Shown in pieces: positions 25,817 to 37,826 of a DNA stretch of 64,000 nucleotides. Each line of letters opens with the position of its first letter. Within the stretch, counting starts at the first letter, position 1. Source of the stretch: Bifidobacterium magnum (lineage in GTDB: Bacteria; Actinomycetota; Actinomycetes; Actinomycetales; Bifidobacteriaceae); assembly GCF_000741255.1 (NCBI RefSeq), contig NZ_JGZB01000004.1, positions 310,001-374,000 on the forward strand. Direction: 5' to 3'. The notes beneath the pieces were generated by a model that was not told the origin of the DNA, ran no database searches, and was given only the letters and a program-made list of their open reading frames with translations. Made by a program: the position numbers and the translations under genes.

Positions 25817-25836
25817 TTATTTAAGAGAGAGATAAA

Positions 25837-26850
25837 ATGGAATTTTCTGTAATTGTGACAGCATTTAATTGTGAGCAGCAGATTCAGGACACTATTAGCT
25901 CAGTTCAAAATCAAGATTATGCAGATTTTGAGATTATCATTGTAGATGATGGAAGTACAGATTCGACAGGAAATATTTGTCGAAAAATAGCAGAGAATGA
26001 CCAACGTATTAAATATATTTGCCAAGCAAACGCTGGACCTTCCGCAGCGAGAAATCATGGTTTGCGCGAATCCAACGGCGAGTATATTCTCTTTGTTGAT
26101 GCGGACGATTATCTTCAAAAATCAGCACTGCGAGATTTTCATAATTTTCTCACGCAACATGAAGATGCAGAAATTATTTTTGCTAATTCAATAATAAAAA
26201 GTGCGGATACAAATTATCGTTGTGATGCACTTAATAGTGATAGATCCTTATATTATGCACCCAAAGACCTAATTCCATTGGTATCTTGTTGCTTGGAAGG
26301 TCAAGGTTTTAATAGAGGACATGACACCTTGCGATTATCAGGGTCGGTTTGGGCGAAGGCTTACAATTCTCAATTTTTGAAGCAAAATAATCTGCTTTTT
26401 AATACCAATTTACCGAGATCTCAAGATATTGAATTTAATATTCGCTGTCTCTTAGCATCGCATTGTATAGGCTATCTAAAGAAAACAGTGTACACATACA
26501 ATGTAATAGAAGGATCTCATAGTCACAGATATAATCCAAAATTATTGGCAGACTATAACCAATTTATTAATGCCGTAAATAAAGACATATCTCCCCTTGA
26601 TTCAAGTCTGGTTAATAACGATTTTGCGATTTTCATATTGAATCTAGCTATTCAGGCGAGTATTCGTTCTTGTAAAGATCCTACTTGGGAAAATCGGACT
26701 AGAATTTTACGGTTATGCTTTAATAACGGGATGTTTATATGGGCAAGGAAAAATGCTCATATTAGGAATATTCTCAGGTTTAAAGAAAATATAAAAATCT
26801 TATTATTTAAGATTAAGTTGTTCTCCTTAATTACCCTACTGATGAGGTAA
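25837..26850 (+). CDS. Family 2 glycosyltransferase
   Basis: A 337-residue GT2 enzyme with the classical opening FSVIVTAFNCEQQIQDTI, IIIVDDGSTDSTG, NAGPSAARNHG and the DxD-containing LFVDADDYL near residue 87. The later SRSQDIEFN-like region (PRSQDIEFNIRC) is the acceptor side. The C-terminus is basic and hydrophobic. It would add one sugar of the EPS repeat unit; which one cannot be told. It follows the preceding glycosyltransferase by 20 bp and probably shares its transcript. Confidence 0.9.
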   Translation: MEFSVIVTAFNCEQQIQDTISSVQNQDYADFEIIIVDDGSTDSTGNICRKIAENDQRIKYICQANAGPSAARNHGLRESNGEYILFVDADDYLQKSALRDFHNFLTQHEDAEIIFANSIIKSADTNYRCDALNSDRSLYYAPKDLIPLVSCCLEGQGFNRGHDTLRLSGSVWAKAYNSQFLKQNNLLFNTNLPRSQDIEFNIRCLLASHCIGYLKKTVYTYNVIEGSHSHRYNPKLLADYNQFINAVNKDISPLDSSLVNNDFAIFILNLAIQASIRSCKDPTWENRTRILRLCFNNGMFIWARKNAHIRNILRFKENIKILLFKIKLFSLITLLMR

Positions 26851-26895
26851 GGACAAAGCAATTAGTAATTGCTTATATTTTATAAAAGGATTCTT

Positions 26896-28099
26896 ATGCC
26901 GGTTGAAGAAAAAATTCGACAGAATAAAAATTTAAGAAAACGATAACTCAAGTATAGAATTATTAAGAGTTGTTGCGATGTTGATGATTATTGCGCATCA
27001 TCATATCCTTCATAATCCTTTTAACCCACTAGAACAAGATCCTTCGCTAAAACAAATGGCTTATGTTTTCTTGGCATCGTTGAGGAAAATCGGAGTTGTT
27101 ATATTTTTTGGAATATCTGCTTGGTTTTTATGCATGGATAGGAATCCTAGCGTTCGAACGTCTATTAAACGGGCGTGGAAATTAGAGCGAGAGGGAATTT
27201 TCTATGGAATTACGCTTTTATGTGGTTATACAATCTTTGATTGCTTTTATCCTGGAAATACACAACTTGAGGTATCGGGTGCAGTAATTATTAAATCCCT
27301 TTTCCCTATTATAACGGGCGTATGGTGGTATATAACTAGCTATATACTTTTTTTGCTTATACTTCCATTCCTATTAACAGGATTAAGAAAAATAGGACAA
27401 AAAATGCATTTAGCATTATGTTCTATTCTGTTTGTAGTATGGGGAATGATATATGGATTATTTCCTAAAAATCTATTTGGTTTCCCCTCAAATAATATTG
27501 GAGAATTTATTTATCTATTTATCTTAATATCCTACTATCGATGGTATATGAATAAAATCTCCAATAAAATTGCATGTAGTATGATTGCTATCGGCTTTTC
27601 ATTGATTATTTTGGTGGATGTTTCTGGTGGTATGTTATATTCACTGACCGGAGATTCTATATTTAAGGCACTACAAAATATATACGAGATTGGTGCAAAG
27701 CTTCCTGTGGTTCTTATAGGATTTGGAATGGTGCAACTAGCTACAACTTTCGAATTCCATAACAGTTTTATTAATTTGCTGGCTTCGACAACTCTTGGTG
27801 TTTATATGGCGACAGAATATCCACTGTCGGTGCAGTTATTTGCGCATATGTTTAATATTGGTACGATATATAATTCTCGTTTTGCGGTAATCTATTCCAT
27901 TGCCGCGATAGTTATTACGTTTATTATTGCATCTTTGCTAGATTTATTAAGACAATTTATCTTCCATTTACTCGGTTTAGATAATAAGGTTAAGATGTTA
28001 GAAAAGCTACTTAATTCAAGATTAATTTTAGTGTGGCGTAAAAAAATTCTAGAGGTTTTCGATAATCACTACGAATCTGGATATATTCAAAATAATTGA
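26896..28099 (+). CDS. Acyltransferase-3 family protein, frameshifted near its start
   Basis: ATG at 26896 follows AAAGGA. The frame MPVEEKIRQNKNLRKR stops at once, but if the A4 run at 26937-26940 is read as three A it continues R-N-D-N-S-S-I-E-L-L-R-V-V-A-M into the long open frame, giving 400 residues. About ten helices are visible, with the conserved early MIIAHHH histidine motif and YYRWYM. It is similar along its length to the broken gene at 17608-18748. The family O-acetylates or succinylates sugars at the membrane. Function in EPS decoration is inferred from context. Confidence 0.78.
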
Positions 28100-28133
28100 T
28101 TGCCTTAATTTTTATTTCTAGGTAGGCTAGTAT

Positions 28134-29310
28134 ATGTTAAAATTCGGAAACTGGTACTTTGCTACGTGGGTACTTGTCCTAGTGCTTTATTCATTACATT
28201 GGTCCGCTCTAAATCAGACAATGACTGCGCCGCTTTTGTGGTTCTTTTTCGTTACGTGTACAATTTCTTTAATTTTAGGAATTCTAAGTAGTCCTACAAT
28301 TAAAACGCGTATAGTACTCACAAGAAAACATAACCCAGTCGTAACAATTTTGATTGCGCTTGGATTTTTTCTAGATTGGGCTTATCAGGGAGCAGTACCT
28401 GTTACACAAAGTTATTCTGGTTTTCAAGTAGGAGATCAGCAAACTAAAGTATCGGTAGGAATCCCAGGATTTCATGTTTTTCTGATATCATTTACTTTAT
28501 TCTATGGTTTTTATCTTATATATCTTTATTTTTCCAATAGACAACTAAGGTTGTTTATTGAATTTCTAACAATTTTTATATTGTTTATATTTAATAATAG
28601 CAGGGGATACTGCACATTTTTGTTATTGATTTTTATATTATTATTCTTATTCTTTAAAAAAAACAAGCAAGGGTGCCTCTGTAAGAGTACTTTTATTAAG
28701 TTTTGTTTTTGCTATAGGAGTTTTACTTTTTATTGGTGTGCTAGGGAATATCCGTTCAGGATATAGCTGGAATGATAGCTCTTATATACAGAGGATAGGA
28801 TTATATAATAAATATCCTGAAATATTGCCAAAACTATTTATGTGGGCATATACTTATGTAACGAGCCCTTTGGCAAACCTTAATTTCAATATTGTATTAG
28901 GAAATTCAGCAAATTCCCTAGCTTCAGTATTCTATGAGTTCATTCCACAGATGTTTGGTAGTTCTGGAACAGTTATAAATGCTGTATATATTCGTGAATA
29001 TCTAAATGCATCGACTGGGTTTATAAGCTCTGCCTGTGCTGATGGCATTATAGGGATGTATGTATTCTTTATAGGAGAATTTTTAATTTTCTTGCTAGTT
29101 AGAACTTTTATTAAGAGACAAGGGGTTATTCTCCCATTATGCGATGCAGTACTTTCATTCCTAACAATGGCAACTCTCTTTTTTAATCCTTTGAGAACTG
29201 CCGCTTTATCGTTAGATATTTATTTCTTAGTCATTTTATCTATGCTTATAAGGAGGCGATTGAATGCTGGTAAGGTGCGAGTTGAAATAGTGGGACAAGA
29301 ATTGTTGTGA
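28134..29310 (+). CDS. Polysaccharide polymerase (Wzy-like), frameshifted as given
   Basis: A membrane protein of many hydrophobic segments. Frame one (28134-28766) runs to F-L-F-F-K-K; an A8 run at 28656-28663 then shifts it. With seven A it continues K-T-S-K-G-A-S-V-R-V-L-L-L-S-F into G-N-I-R-S-G-Y-S-W and on to 29310, giving 391 residues. A central periplasmic loop and the NNSRG motif before a helix fit Wzy/EpsG-type repeat-unit polymerases. It would join flipped repeat units on the outer face of the membrane. The call is from topology and cluster position, as this family is poorly conserved. Confidence 0.7.
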
Positions 29311-29411
29311 GCAGACATCAACAGAAAACGTTCCAGATCCTACTCTAATGTCTTCGTCTTAGTAGCGTACAAATTAGATTATGAAATGAGAATAGCTAAG
29401 TGGATAACTTT

Positions 29412-30332
29412 ATGTATGGGGACACTGTTGATATTCTATTGGCCTCTTATAATGGCGCAGACTATATAGCCGCGCAAATACAATCTATTCAGAGGCAAGA
29501 TTATAAGAACTGGCGACTATTAATTAGTGATGACTGCTCATCAGATGATACTCTCAATATAATAAAAAAATATTCTGAGGATGACGATCGAATAGTAATA
29601 GTATCATCCGGTAAAAAATTCGGGTCGGCCTGTAGCAATTTTATTTCTATGTTGAAATATGCTAAGAATAAATTTGTTTTCTTTTGTGATCAAGATGATG
29701 TATGGCTGCCAGATAAGATCTCTTCTTTCATTGCGAAGGCCCAAGAAAATAATAGCGATAAACCACTTCTTCTTTATTCGGATTTAATAGTAACTGATGA
29801 GTCGCTTAATGAAATATCTCCTTCATACTACGACTATATGAAAATTGATTATGCGCAGACGGATCTTAATCAGTTGCTGGCACAAAATGTTGTAACTGGG
29901 TGCGCTATGATGGTCAATCAAGCCTTAATACAATTAGTTAGGGGGCGTATTGATCCAAAGAGAATTGTAATGCATGATTGGATGCTCGCTCTTGTAGCCT
30001 CTACCTGTGGATGTATAGAGTATGTTAGAAAGCCATATAACTTATATAGGCAACACGGTGATAACTCAGTAGGTGCATCAAAGTACAACATAATATCACT
30101 TTTATTAAAAGATAACCGTAGATCTATTGAAGGATCTATCTCTCAAGCAAAAATTTTATTGGATAACTTCCACGAACGGATGACTGCCGAACAGATATCG
30201 ATGCTTGAAGAATATGTTTCCATTCCAGAAAGGAATAGGCTATGTCGGGTCTTAACCCTTTTCAAATATAAAATCTTCAAGGGGAATCTGAGTAGGCTAC
30301 TAGGACAAATATTTTTTATTTTCATTCTTTAA
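29412..30332 (+). CDS. Family 2 glycosyltransferase (rhamnosyl/alpha-type)
   Basis: A 306-residue GT2 enzyme. DILLASYNGADYIAAQIQSI opens the fold, followed by ISDDCSSDDTL, FCDQDDVWLPDKI with the metal-binding acids, and VMHDWMLALVAS. The FCDQDDVW motif is frequent in rhamnosyltransferases of EPS clusters. A GTG at 29400 is an alternative start. It is the last glycosyltransferase before the rhamnose genes. Confidence 0.88.
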   Translation: MYGDTVDILLASYNGADYIAAQIQSIQRQDYKNWRLLISDDCSSDDTLNIIKKYSEDDDRIVIVSSGKKFGSACSNFISMLKYAKNKFVFFCDQDDVWLPDKISSFIAKAQENNSDKPLLLYSDLIVTDESLNEISPSYYDYMKIDYAQTDLNQLLAQNVVTGCAMMVNQALIQLVRGRIDPKRIVMHDWMLALVASTCGCIEYVRKPYNLYRQHGDNSVGASKYNIISLLLKDNRRSIEGSISQAKILLDNFHERMTAEQISMLEEYVSIPERNRLCRVLTLFKYKIFKGNLSRLLGQIFFIFIL

Positions 30333-30358
30333 TTTATACTATTATGGATACTATTTAA

Positions 30359-31411
<1,053 letters not shown>

Positions 31412-31505
31412 GAAGACCGACTTTAATAGATTGATCTGATGATGGTCTGTTATTGCTAATAAATCCTTGGAATAGCAGACCTCTTATAAAGAGAGCGTAT
31501 TTACC

Positions 31506-32960
31506 GTGGAATTTGAAAAAGAACTCGTTGCTCATGAGACTAATATTCCGGGATTAGTTGTTTTTGATTTGCCGGTACATGGCGATAATCGTGGTTGGTT
31601 CAAAGAGAACTGGCAGCGTGCAAAAATGATGGATTTAGGACTGCCTGATTTCGGTCCTGTCCAAAATAATATTAGCTTCAATGCTACCAAGGGTGTGACT
31701 CGTGGTATCCATGCAGAGCCATGGGATAAGTTTATTTCTCTAGCAACCGGTGAAATCTTTGGAGCTTGGGTTGATCTACGCCCAGGTAAGACTTTCGGCC
31801 AAGTATTTACCACCCATCTGGATCCTTCAAAGGCTATTTTCGTGCCTCGTGGAGTAGGCAATAGCTTCCAAGCGCTTGAAGATGGTACTGCCTATACGTA
31901 TTTAGTCAATGCTCATTGGTCACTAGACCAGAAGAAGAACTATACATTTGTGAATCTTGCTGATCCAGAACTTAATATTCAATGGCCAATTCCGTTAAGC
32001 GAATGTGAATTGAGTGAAGCGGATTTGCATCATCCCATGCTGAAAGACGCTAAGCCAATGGAACCAAAGCGTACTTTGGTAACTGGATGCAATGGCCAAC
32101 TTGGCCATTCGATTCGCGCATATGTTGAAGAGCATGATTTGCAAGGCTTTGAATTCACGGATATTGATGAGTTTGATTTCTCAAATCCTGCAGCATATGA
32201 AAAGTTTGACTGGAGCCTTTATGGCACCATTATTAATGCGGGTGCATTTACTGCAGTTGATAAGGCTGAAACTGAAGAAGGCCGTAAGATTGCGTGGAAA
32301 GCCAATGCTCAAGGCCCTGCGCTACTGGCTCGTGTAGCAGCTCAGCATCACATTACACTCGTTCATATTAGCTCTGATTATGTATTCGACGGTACTCAGA
32401 AGGAGCACACTGAGGAAGAGGAGTTCTCTCCGCTTGGTGTATATGGTCAGACTAAGGCTGCCGGTGATATTGCAGTAGCTAATGCTCCAGAACATTACAT
32501 TCTTCGCTCAAGCTGGGTTATTGGAAATGGCCATAACTTTGTTAAGACCATGATGAATCTGTCTAACCGTGTTACGGATCCGGAAGATAATCTTAACGAA
32601 GTAACTGTGGTTAATGATCAATTTGGGCGTCTCACGTTTACTGATGATATGGCTCGAGCTATTTTCTATATGCTTGATTCTCATGTGCCATATGGAACAT
32701 ACAATCTCACTGGCTCTGGTGAAGTGAAGAGCTGGGCAGATATTGCCCGAGACGTATTTAATCAAACGAATGGCAATGGCGAAGCAGTAAAACCAATCTC
32801 TACTGCTGAATACTTTGCACATGCTACAAATCCGATTAGTCCGCGTCCAGTGAATAGCGATTTAAATCTTGCCAGGATTGAGGAGACAGGTTTTATGCCA
32901 TCTGATTGGGAGCGAGATCTTCATACCTATATTGAAAAAGAATTAATTACTATAAGGTGA
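31506..32960 (+). CDS. rmlCD: Fused dTDP-4-dehydrorhamnose 3,5-epimerase / reductase
   Basis: A 484-residue fusion. Residues 1 to about 185 are RmlC, a cupin epimerase (FDLPVHGDNRGWFKENW, the GVTRGIHAEPWDKF histidine region, PRGVGNSFQALEDGTAYTYL). Residues from about 195 on are RmlD, the NADPH-dependent reductase (LVTGCNGQLGHSI, NAGAFTAVDKAE, ISSDYVFDGTQ, YGQTKAAGD with the Tyr-Lys pair). It performs steps three and four of dTDP-L-rhamnose synthesis in one chain. The fusion is known in bifidobacteria. The start is GTG at 31506, with AAAGAGAG upstream. Confidence 0.93.
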   Translation: MEFEKELVAHETNIPGLVVFDLPVHGDNRGWFKENWQRAKMMDLGLPDFGPVQNNISFNATKGVTRGIHAEPWDKFISLATGEIFGAWVDLRPGKTFGQVFTTHLDPSKAIFVPRGVGNSFQALEDGTAYTYLVNAHWSLDQKKNYTFVNLADPELNIQWPIPLSECELSEADLHHPMLKDAKPMEPKRTLVTGCNGQLGHSIRAYVEEHDLQGFEFTDIDEFDFSNPAAYEKFDWSLYGTIINAGAFTAVDKAETEEGRKIAWKANAQGPALLARVAAQHHITLVHISSDYVFDGTQKEHTEEEEFSPLGVYGQTKAAGDIAVANAPEHYILRSSWVIGNGHNFVKTMMNLSNRVTDPEDNLNEVTVVNDQFGRLTFTDDMARAIFYMLDSHVPYGTYNLTGSGEVKSWADIARDVFNQTNGNGEAVKPISTAEYFAHATNPISPRPVNSDLNLARIEETGFMPSDWERDLHTYIEKELITIR

Positions 32961-33020
32961 AAATAAATCATTTTATTATTATTTTATAAGAATTAATTTG
33001 TGAGAGTAAGGATATTACGT

Positions 33021-33911
33021 ATGAAGGGGATTATTTTAGCGGGCGGTTCAGGAACTCGCTTGTATCCGTTAACGACTGTGACGTCTAAGCAGCTGTTACC
33101 TGTATACGATAAGCCTATGATCTTCTACCCATTGAGCGTACTCATGATGGCAGGAATACGCGATATCCTTATTATCTCTACGCCAACAGATCTTCCGAAC
33201 TTCGAAAAATTGCTTGGTGATGGCTCGCATTATGGTATTAATCTTTCCTACAAGGTACAGCCAAGTCCAGATGGTTTAGCTCAGGCTTTTATCTTAGGCG
33301 AAGAGTTTATCGATGGAGATCCGTGTGCTCTAGTCCTTGGTGACAATATTTTCTATGGCAATGGGCTAGGACAATTATTACGCAAGGCTGCTTCTGTGCA
33401 TCATGGTGCTACCGTATTCGGCTATTATGTTGATGATCCTGAACGTTATGGCGTAGTTGAATTTGATGAGAATAAAAAAGCTATTGATATTGTAGAAAAA
33501 CCGGAACATCCTGCATCAAATTATGCAGTAACCGGTCTGTATTTCTATGACAATCGTGTGTGTGACTTTGCTAAGCAAATTAAGCCATCTCCTCGTGGGG
33601 AGTTAGAGATTACAGATCTAAACCGCATGTATCTTGAAGATGGTTCATTGAATGTTCAGACATTGGGCCGCGGTTATGCATGGCTTGATACGGGTACAAT
33701 GGATTCACTATATGAGGCTGGGGAATTCGTGCGTACTGTAGAAAAGGCGCAAGGCTTACCAATCTCTGTTATTGAAGAGATTGCCTACGATAATGGATGG
33801 ATTAGTAAAGAACAGCTTGCTGAGACTGCAGAACGTTATGGTAAGAGTGCTTATGGAAAGCACTTATTAAATGTGCTTGAGAAGAAATTTTTTAATCTAG
33901 AACTAAAATAA
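33021..33911 (+). CDS. rmlA: Glucose-1-phosphate thymidylyltransferase
   Basis: A 296-residue nucleotidyltransferase, the first step of dTDP-L-rhamnose synthesis. The N-terminal signature [16 protein letters not shown] is followed by [26 protein letters not shown] and [11 protein letters not shown]. The start at 33021 has AAGGA eight bases upstream; the in-frame start at 33000 lacks one. It completes the rmlB-rmlCD-rmlA set. A 155-bp AT-rich gap separates it from the Wzz/kinase gene. Confidence 0.95.
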   Translation: MKGIILAGGSGTRLYPLTTVTSKQLLPVYDKPMIFYPLSVLMMAGIRDILIISTPTDLPNFEKLLGDGSHYGINLSYKVQPSPDGLAQAFILGEEFIDGDPCALVLGDNIFYGNGLGQLLRKAASVHHGATVFGYYVDDPERYGVVEFDENKKAIDIVEKPEHPASNYAVTGLYFYDNRVCDFAKQIKPSPRGELEITDLNRMYLEDGSLNVQTLGRGYAWLDTGTMDSLYEAGEFVRTVEKAQGLPISVIEEIAYDNGWISKEQLAETAERYGKSAYGKHLLNVLEKKFFNLELK

Positions 33912-34066
33912 TCGAGAGTCTTCATATCGCCTTATTAAAAATAATTATGTAAATATATTATTCTGCATAATATTTATTTTTCTTAAATAGTTGGCAATCC
34001 AATGTAGACTAATGCATAGTTCTATATATGAAGAACAGATTGTGGTTGATGTTGTGAGGAGTCGTT

Positions 34067-35548
34067 GTGGCACAAGCGCCAAATGAGGAGAAATCATATA
34101 TGGTAGGTCGAGACAATCATCATAATGATCTAACCTTTATTGATTTATTCCATATAGTTTTAAAGCATCTAATTACAGTGGTAATTGGTTTTATTGTGGT
34201 ATTTGGATTGTCTTGTGTTTATCTTCTAGTTAAGACTCCGGAATATACTGCAACTGCTCAAGCTTTTACTACATATAGTGATACCTCAAATGTAAACGAG
34301 AATTATTCTTCATTAGGTAGTGCCGCCTCATACATTAGTACTCAGGTGAAATCGTATCCTACGTTGATTACAACAGATGTGGTACTTCAGCCAGTTATTG
34401 ACCAGATGCATCTTGATGAGTCGATAGCTACACTAGCTAAAACTATTACTGCGGTAAATCCAACTAATACAGCATTTATTAATATTTCTGCTTCTTCCGA
34501 AGATCCGCATGAAGCAGCCAAAATTGCCAATGCGGTGACAGACTCTTTCCAGAATGTGGTGCAGTCTTCGCTGTATATGGATAATAAGCAATCACCTGTT
34601 AAGATTACGGTGGTTCAAAAGGCAATGGTCCCGGAATCTCCTAGTGCTCCAAAGACTCCATTAGTCCTTCTTATTGGTATTGTTGGTGGTCTTATTGTAG
34701 GTATCATTGCTGCACTTCTTAAAGATGTACTGTCTCGCAAGATTCAAGATGATTCCGAGCTCACTACATATATCAATGCTCCGACCCTTGGCCGTATACC
34801 TGAAGACGAAGCAGTGAACTCTAACACCTCCGTCATTATCAGTGAACCAGGCAGCTCGGTTGCTGAAGACTATCGCCGTATCTGCACAAACCTCTCGTTC
34901 ATTGCTCCAATCTCTGGAACCAATTCTCGCTTGGTTGTTGTCTCCGCTGTTGGTGCTAATGAAGGCAAGACCACTACGGCTGTGAATGTTGCCACGGCCC
35001 TTGCTGAAACCGGTTCTGCTGTATTGCTTATTGATGCCGATTTGCGTAACCCATCGGTTGCTAAGAAGCTGGACATTGATGGCTCGGCCGGTCTTGCTCA
35101 CGTACTTTCCGGTCAGGCTTCTGTTAAGGACGTAGTTCAGCGCTTCTGGAAGGCAAACCTGCATATTATGCCTGCTGGTCCTAAGCCACCGAACGCTGCA
35201 CAGCTTCTGAACTCTCCAGTAATGTCTGAGCTTATTAATAATGCACTGCATCAGTACGATTACGTGATTATTGATACGGCTCCACTCGTGGTAGCTAACG
35301 ATGGCGCTCTGTTCGCTAAGCAGGGTGGCGGCCTCGTTATGGTCTCTCGCCGCGGTGTAACGCTCAAGAAGCAGCTTTCGGAAACCGCAGCAGAACTTGC
35401 CAACCTGCACGTAGACGTTACGGGCTTTGTGTTCAACGGCGCAAAGCTAGACAAGAAGCTGGCTGGCAGCAGCTATTACTACTACACAAGTTCCAGCGAT
35501 TCACAATCCAAGGAACGCCACTCCTCACACAGTAAAGATAAGCACTAA
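34067..35548 (+). CDS. Fused chain-length determinant (Wzz) and bacterial tyrosine kinase
   Basis: A 493-residue protein. Residues about 30-210 form a Wzz domain bounded by two helices (VVIGFIVVFGLSCVYLL and LVLLIGIVGGLIVGIIAALL). The cytoplasmic part is a BY-kinase: Walker A-type GANEGKTTTAVN near residue 300, Walker A' LLIDADLRNPSV, and a tyrosine cluster SSYYYYTSS near the C-terminus that would be autophosphorylated. It controls EPS polymerisation and export. GTG start with GAGGAG five bases upstream. The first half of the gene is AT-rich (16 G+C in 34141-34200) and the second is not (32 in 35161-35220), suggesting a mosaic gene. Confidence 0.92.
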   Translation: MAQAPNEEKSYMVGRDNHHNDLTFIDLFHIVLKHLITVVIGFIVVFGLSCVYLLVKTPEYTATAQAFTTYSDTSNVNENYSSLGSAASYISTQVKSYPTLITTDVVLQPVIDQMHLDESIATLAKTITAVNPTNTAFINISASSEDPHEAAKIANAVTDSFQNVVQSSLYMDNKQSPVKITVVQKAMVPESPSAPKTPLVLLIGIVGGLIVGIIAALLKDVLSRKIQDDSELTTYINAPTLGRIPEDEAVNSNTSVIISEPGSSVAEDYRRICTNLSFIAPISGTNSRLVVVSAVGANEGKTTTAVNVATALAETGSAVLLIDADLRNPSVAKKLDIDGSAGLAHVLSGQASVKDVVQRFWKANLHIMPAGPKPPNAAQLLNSPVMSELINNALHQYDYVIIDTAPLVVANDGALFAKQGGGLVMVSRRGVTLKKQLSETAAELANLHVDVTGFVFNGAKLDKKLAGSSYYYYTSSSDSQSKERHSSHSKDKH

Positions 35549-35560
35549 ACGTGCATGAAT

Positions 35561-35592
35561 ACGGGTCGCTTACACTCAAGCGGCCCGTTTTC
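35561..35592 (+). terminator. Terminator after the Wzz/kinase gene
   Basis: ACGGGTCGCTT pairs with AAGCGGCCCGT apart from one T-G position, with a six-base loop and a T4 tail. It probably ends the EPS transcript. Confidence 0.75.
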
Positions 35593-35698
35593 TCATGTAA
35601 CGCACTAATGCGTTAACGTGCTCGTCTGCTCGTCACTCCTCACTCATTCATACCTCTCACATCTATCCCCTCATACGTAATACTCTAAGGACTTGCTC

Positions 35699-37538
35699 AT
35701 GCCACAACACAGCAGTCGCCACGCGCACCGCGCACCCAAACAATATTCCGTATGGCCCAAAGTCATTGGCATAATCATTGGCATTATTGCCGTGCTCGCC
35801 ATTGTGCTTGGTATTCTTGGTGCCCAGCTCTATTCTCAAGCCAAACAGGTGAAAGCTCACGAAGAAAAAAGCGCTCTCTTCACTGAGCGCCGTTGCAGGC
35901 TCCACAACAGACATTTCGCAAATCTCAACCATTACCAATGCACTGCCAGCCGTTCAGCAAGAAACACAGCAGGCCAACACCATTGCACATGGCCCAATCT
36001 GGAACTTCTTTAGCAAGCTGCCATGGATTGGCAAAGACATTACCACCGTGCAGGGCATGACGAGCGTGGTCAACGGCCTTGCTAACACCTCAGTCCCGCA
36101 GTTCGTGAACGTAGTGGACTCGCTCAGCTCCGCGAACCTCCAAGGCGCAGATGGCGCGCTGAACTTGCAGCCAATCTTGGATACACAGCAGGCCATGACC
36201 GCTGCTAACACGAGCTTGCAACAGCAAGTCACTACATATAACAACCTGCCTGGCGCACATATCTCCATGATTTCTCAGGCCTATGATTCAGGCAAAAAGC
36301 AACTTGATACCTTAGGCACCACCATTAATCAGCTCGCTGCCACGTTCAATATGCTTCCGCAGATGCTTAATGGCAACCAAACCTACGCTATTATTGCGCA
36401 GACTCCATCTGAACTGCGTTCCTCGGGCGGCCTCATTGGCTCCGTGGGCGAACTCACCATAAACAACGGCAAGATTGACGTGGGCAACTTCCATTCCAAT
36501 GGTGACTATCTGCGAATCACGCATGACGCCGCTCCTCACACACAAGATGAGCAGCATTATTTCCGTGACAAGGGCCCTCTCAATATGTCTTTTGATATTC
36601 GAGACATTGCCGTGTTCCCGAATACTGCGGACACAGCCAAGGCCATGCAAGCTGTGTGGCAAAAGACTCCATGGGGCGCGAACACTCCGCTTAGTGGTGT
36701 GATTATGGCCGACCCTGCGTTTGTTCAAAATCTTATTGGTCTCACGGGAGACGTTCATCTCTCCAACGGCGCGGTACTGACCGGAAAAAATACAGCAGAA
36801 TATTTATTAAATACGGTCTATATTGAGTACCCCAATGATGGCTCCATGACGGACATGGTCTTTGAGAAGGCCGCAACGCAGGCCATTAGTCATATGTTCT
36901 CAGATATGAATGTGAATAAGCTCATGAAAGTGGGCAAATCGCTGGGACAGATGGCTCAGGAACGTCACTTCACCATGTACTCATTTAATGAGAATGTTGA
37001 GAAAGATATTCAGAACGCCGGATTCACGGCCACCACTCCAGACAGCAGTACGCAACCGGAAATCGGTGTGTATATGAATGAGCAGAGCCCATCTAAAATG
37101 GGCTGGTATTTGAAGCGTAACGTGACCATTACTCCGGAGACCTGCAACGGAAACGGCTCACGGAAGTACCGAGTGCAGTACCACATGACTAATACGGCAA
37201 CAGATGCAGAGATTGCTCAACTGCCGTGGTGCATTACGGGCTCCATTAAGACTCAGCCGGGCTGGATGTACGAAAAAATGCTGTTCTTTGCGCCAAAGGG
37301 CGGCAGTATTTCGGACTTCAATGCGTCCGGCAGTGGCAGTGCAGAGAACATTGCTCAGGTACCAATGAATGGTGAGAAACCGTACGGTGCGCTGGCCAAA
37401 CTGTTGCCAGGGCAAACGCTCACGTTCTCCTACACCGTTACCGTAGCGCCAGACGCCACCGCGGAACTGGGTGTGGACCAAACGCCGCTCAATGAACCGG
37501 GCAGCAACGTGACCTACGAAAAGGGGAGCTGCAAGTAG
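35699..37538 (+). CDS. DUF4012-family membrane-anchored protein, frameshifted as given
   Basis: ATG at 35699 follows AAGGA. After a basic N-terminus comes one long helix (IGIIIGIIAVLAIVLGILGA). An A6 run at 35865-35870 then breaks the frame; with five A it continues E-K-A-L-S-S-L-S-A-V into the open frame that ends at 37538, giving 612 residues. The family signature is the LRSSGGLIGSVGEL segment followed by ITHDAAPH and the FPNTADTAKAMQAVWQ region. DUF4012 proteins are often found with EPS genes of bifidobacteria and other actinobacteria, and resemble extracellular wall-associated proteins; their biochemical role is not established. Confidence 0.8.
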
Positions 37539-37545
37539 TTATGAG

Positions 37546-37570
37546 TGAGGGGGAGTCCTGAGCCCCCTCA
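37546..37570 (+). terminator. GC-rich hairpin after the DUF4012 gene
   Basis: TGAGGGGG and CCCCCTCA form a perfect 8-bp stem over a nine-base loop. No T-run follows, so termination is uncertain. Confidence 0.5.
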
Positions 37571-37744
37571 GCACCTTCTAAACGTCCCTCAAATTTCGCG
37601 TGTGTCGCGCTTCTCGAATGTCAAGGCTCGCGATACACTAAGAGATTGTTGTGTTTCCCTACGGGGTCCTTCAAAGCGCTTTCCCACTCGCCAATAGGAC
37701 TTTCAGGGAGCCCACGGTAATGAGATCGTTGTGGTACCTCAAAT

Positions 37745-37772
37745 TTGAGCATGCGTTTACATTGCGTAGGTT
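37745..37772 (+). promoter_or_regulatory. Candidate promoter of rplM-rpsI
   Basis: TTGAGC (37745-37750) and TAGGTT (37767-37772) with a 16-bp spacer resemble -35 and -10 boxes 55 bp before rplM. The upstream 100 bp also contain short inverted repeats that could form an L13-type leader, which I cannot confirm by eye. Confidence 0.35.
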
Positions 37773-37826
37773 CAAAGGAGTGCGCACTGTAGCGGTCCGG
37801 AACACAATATATAGAAAAGGTAGATC

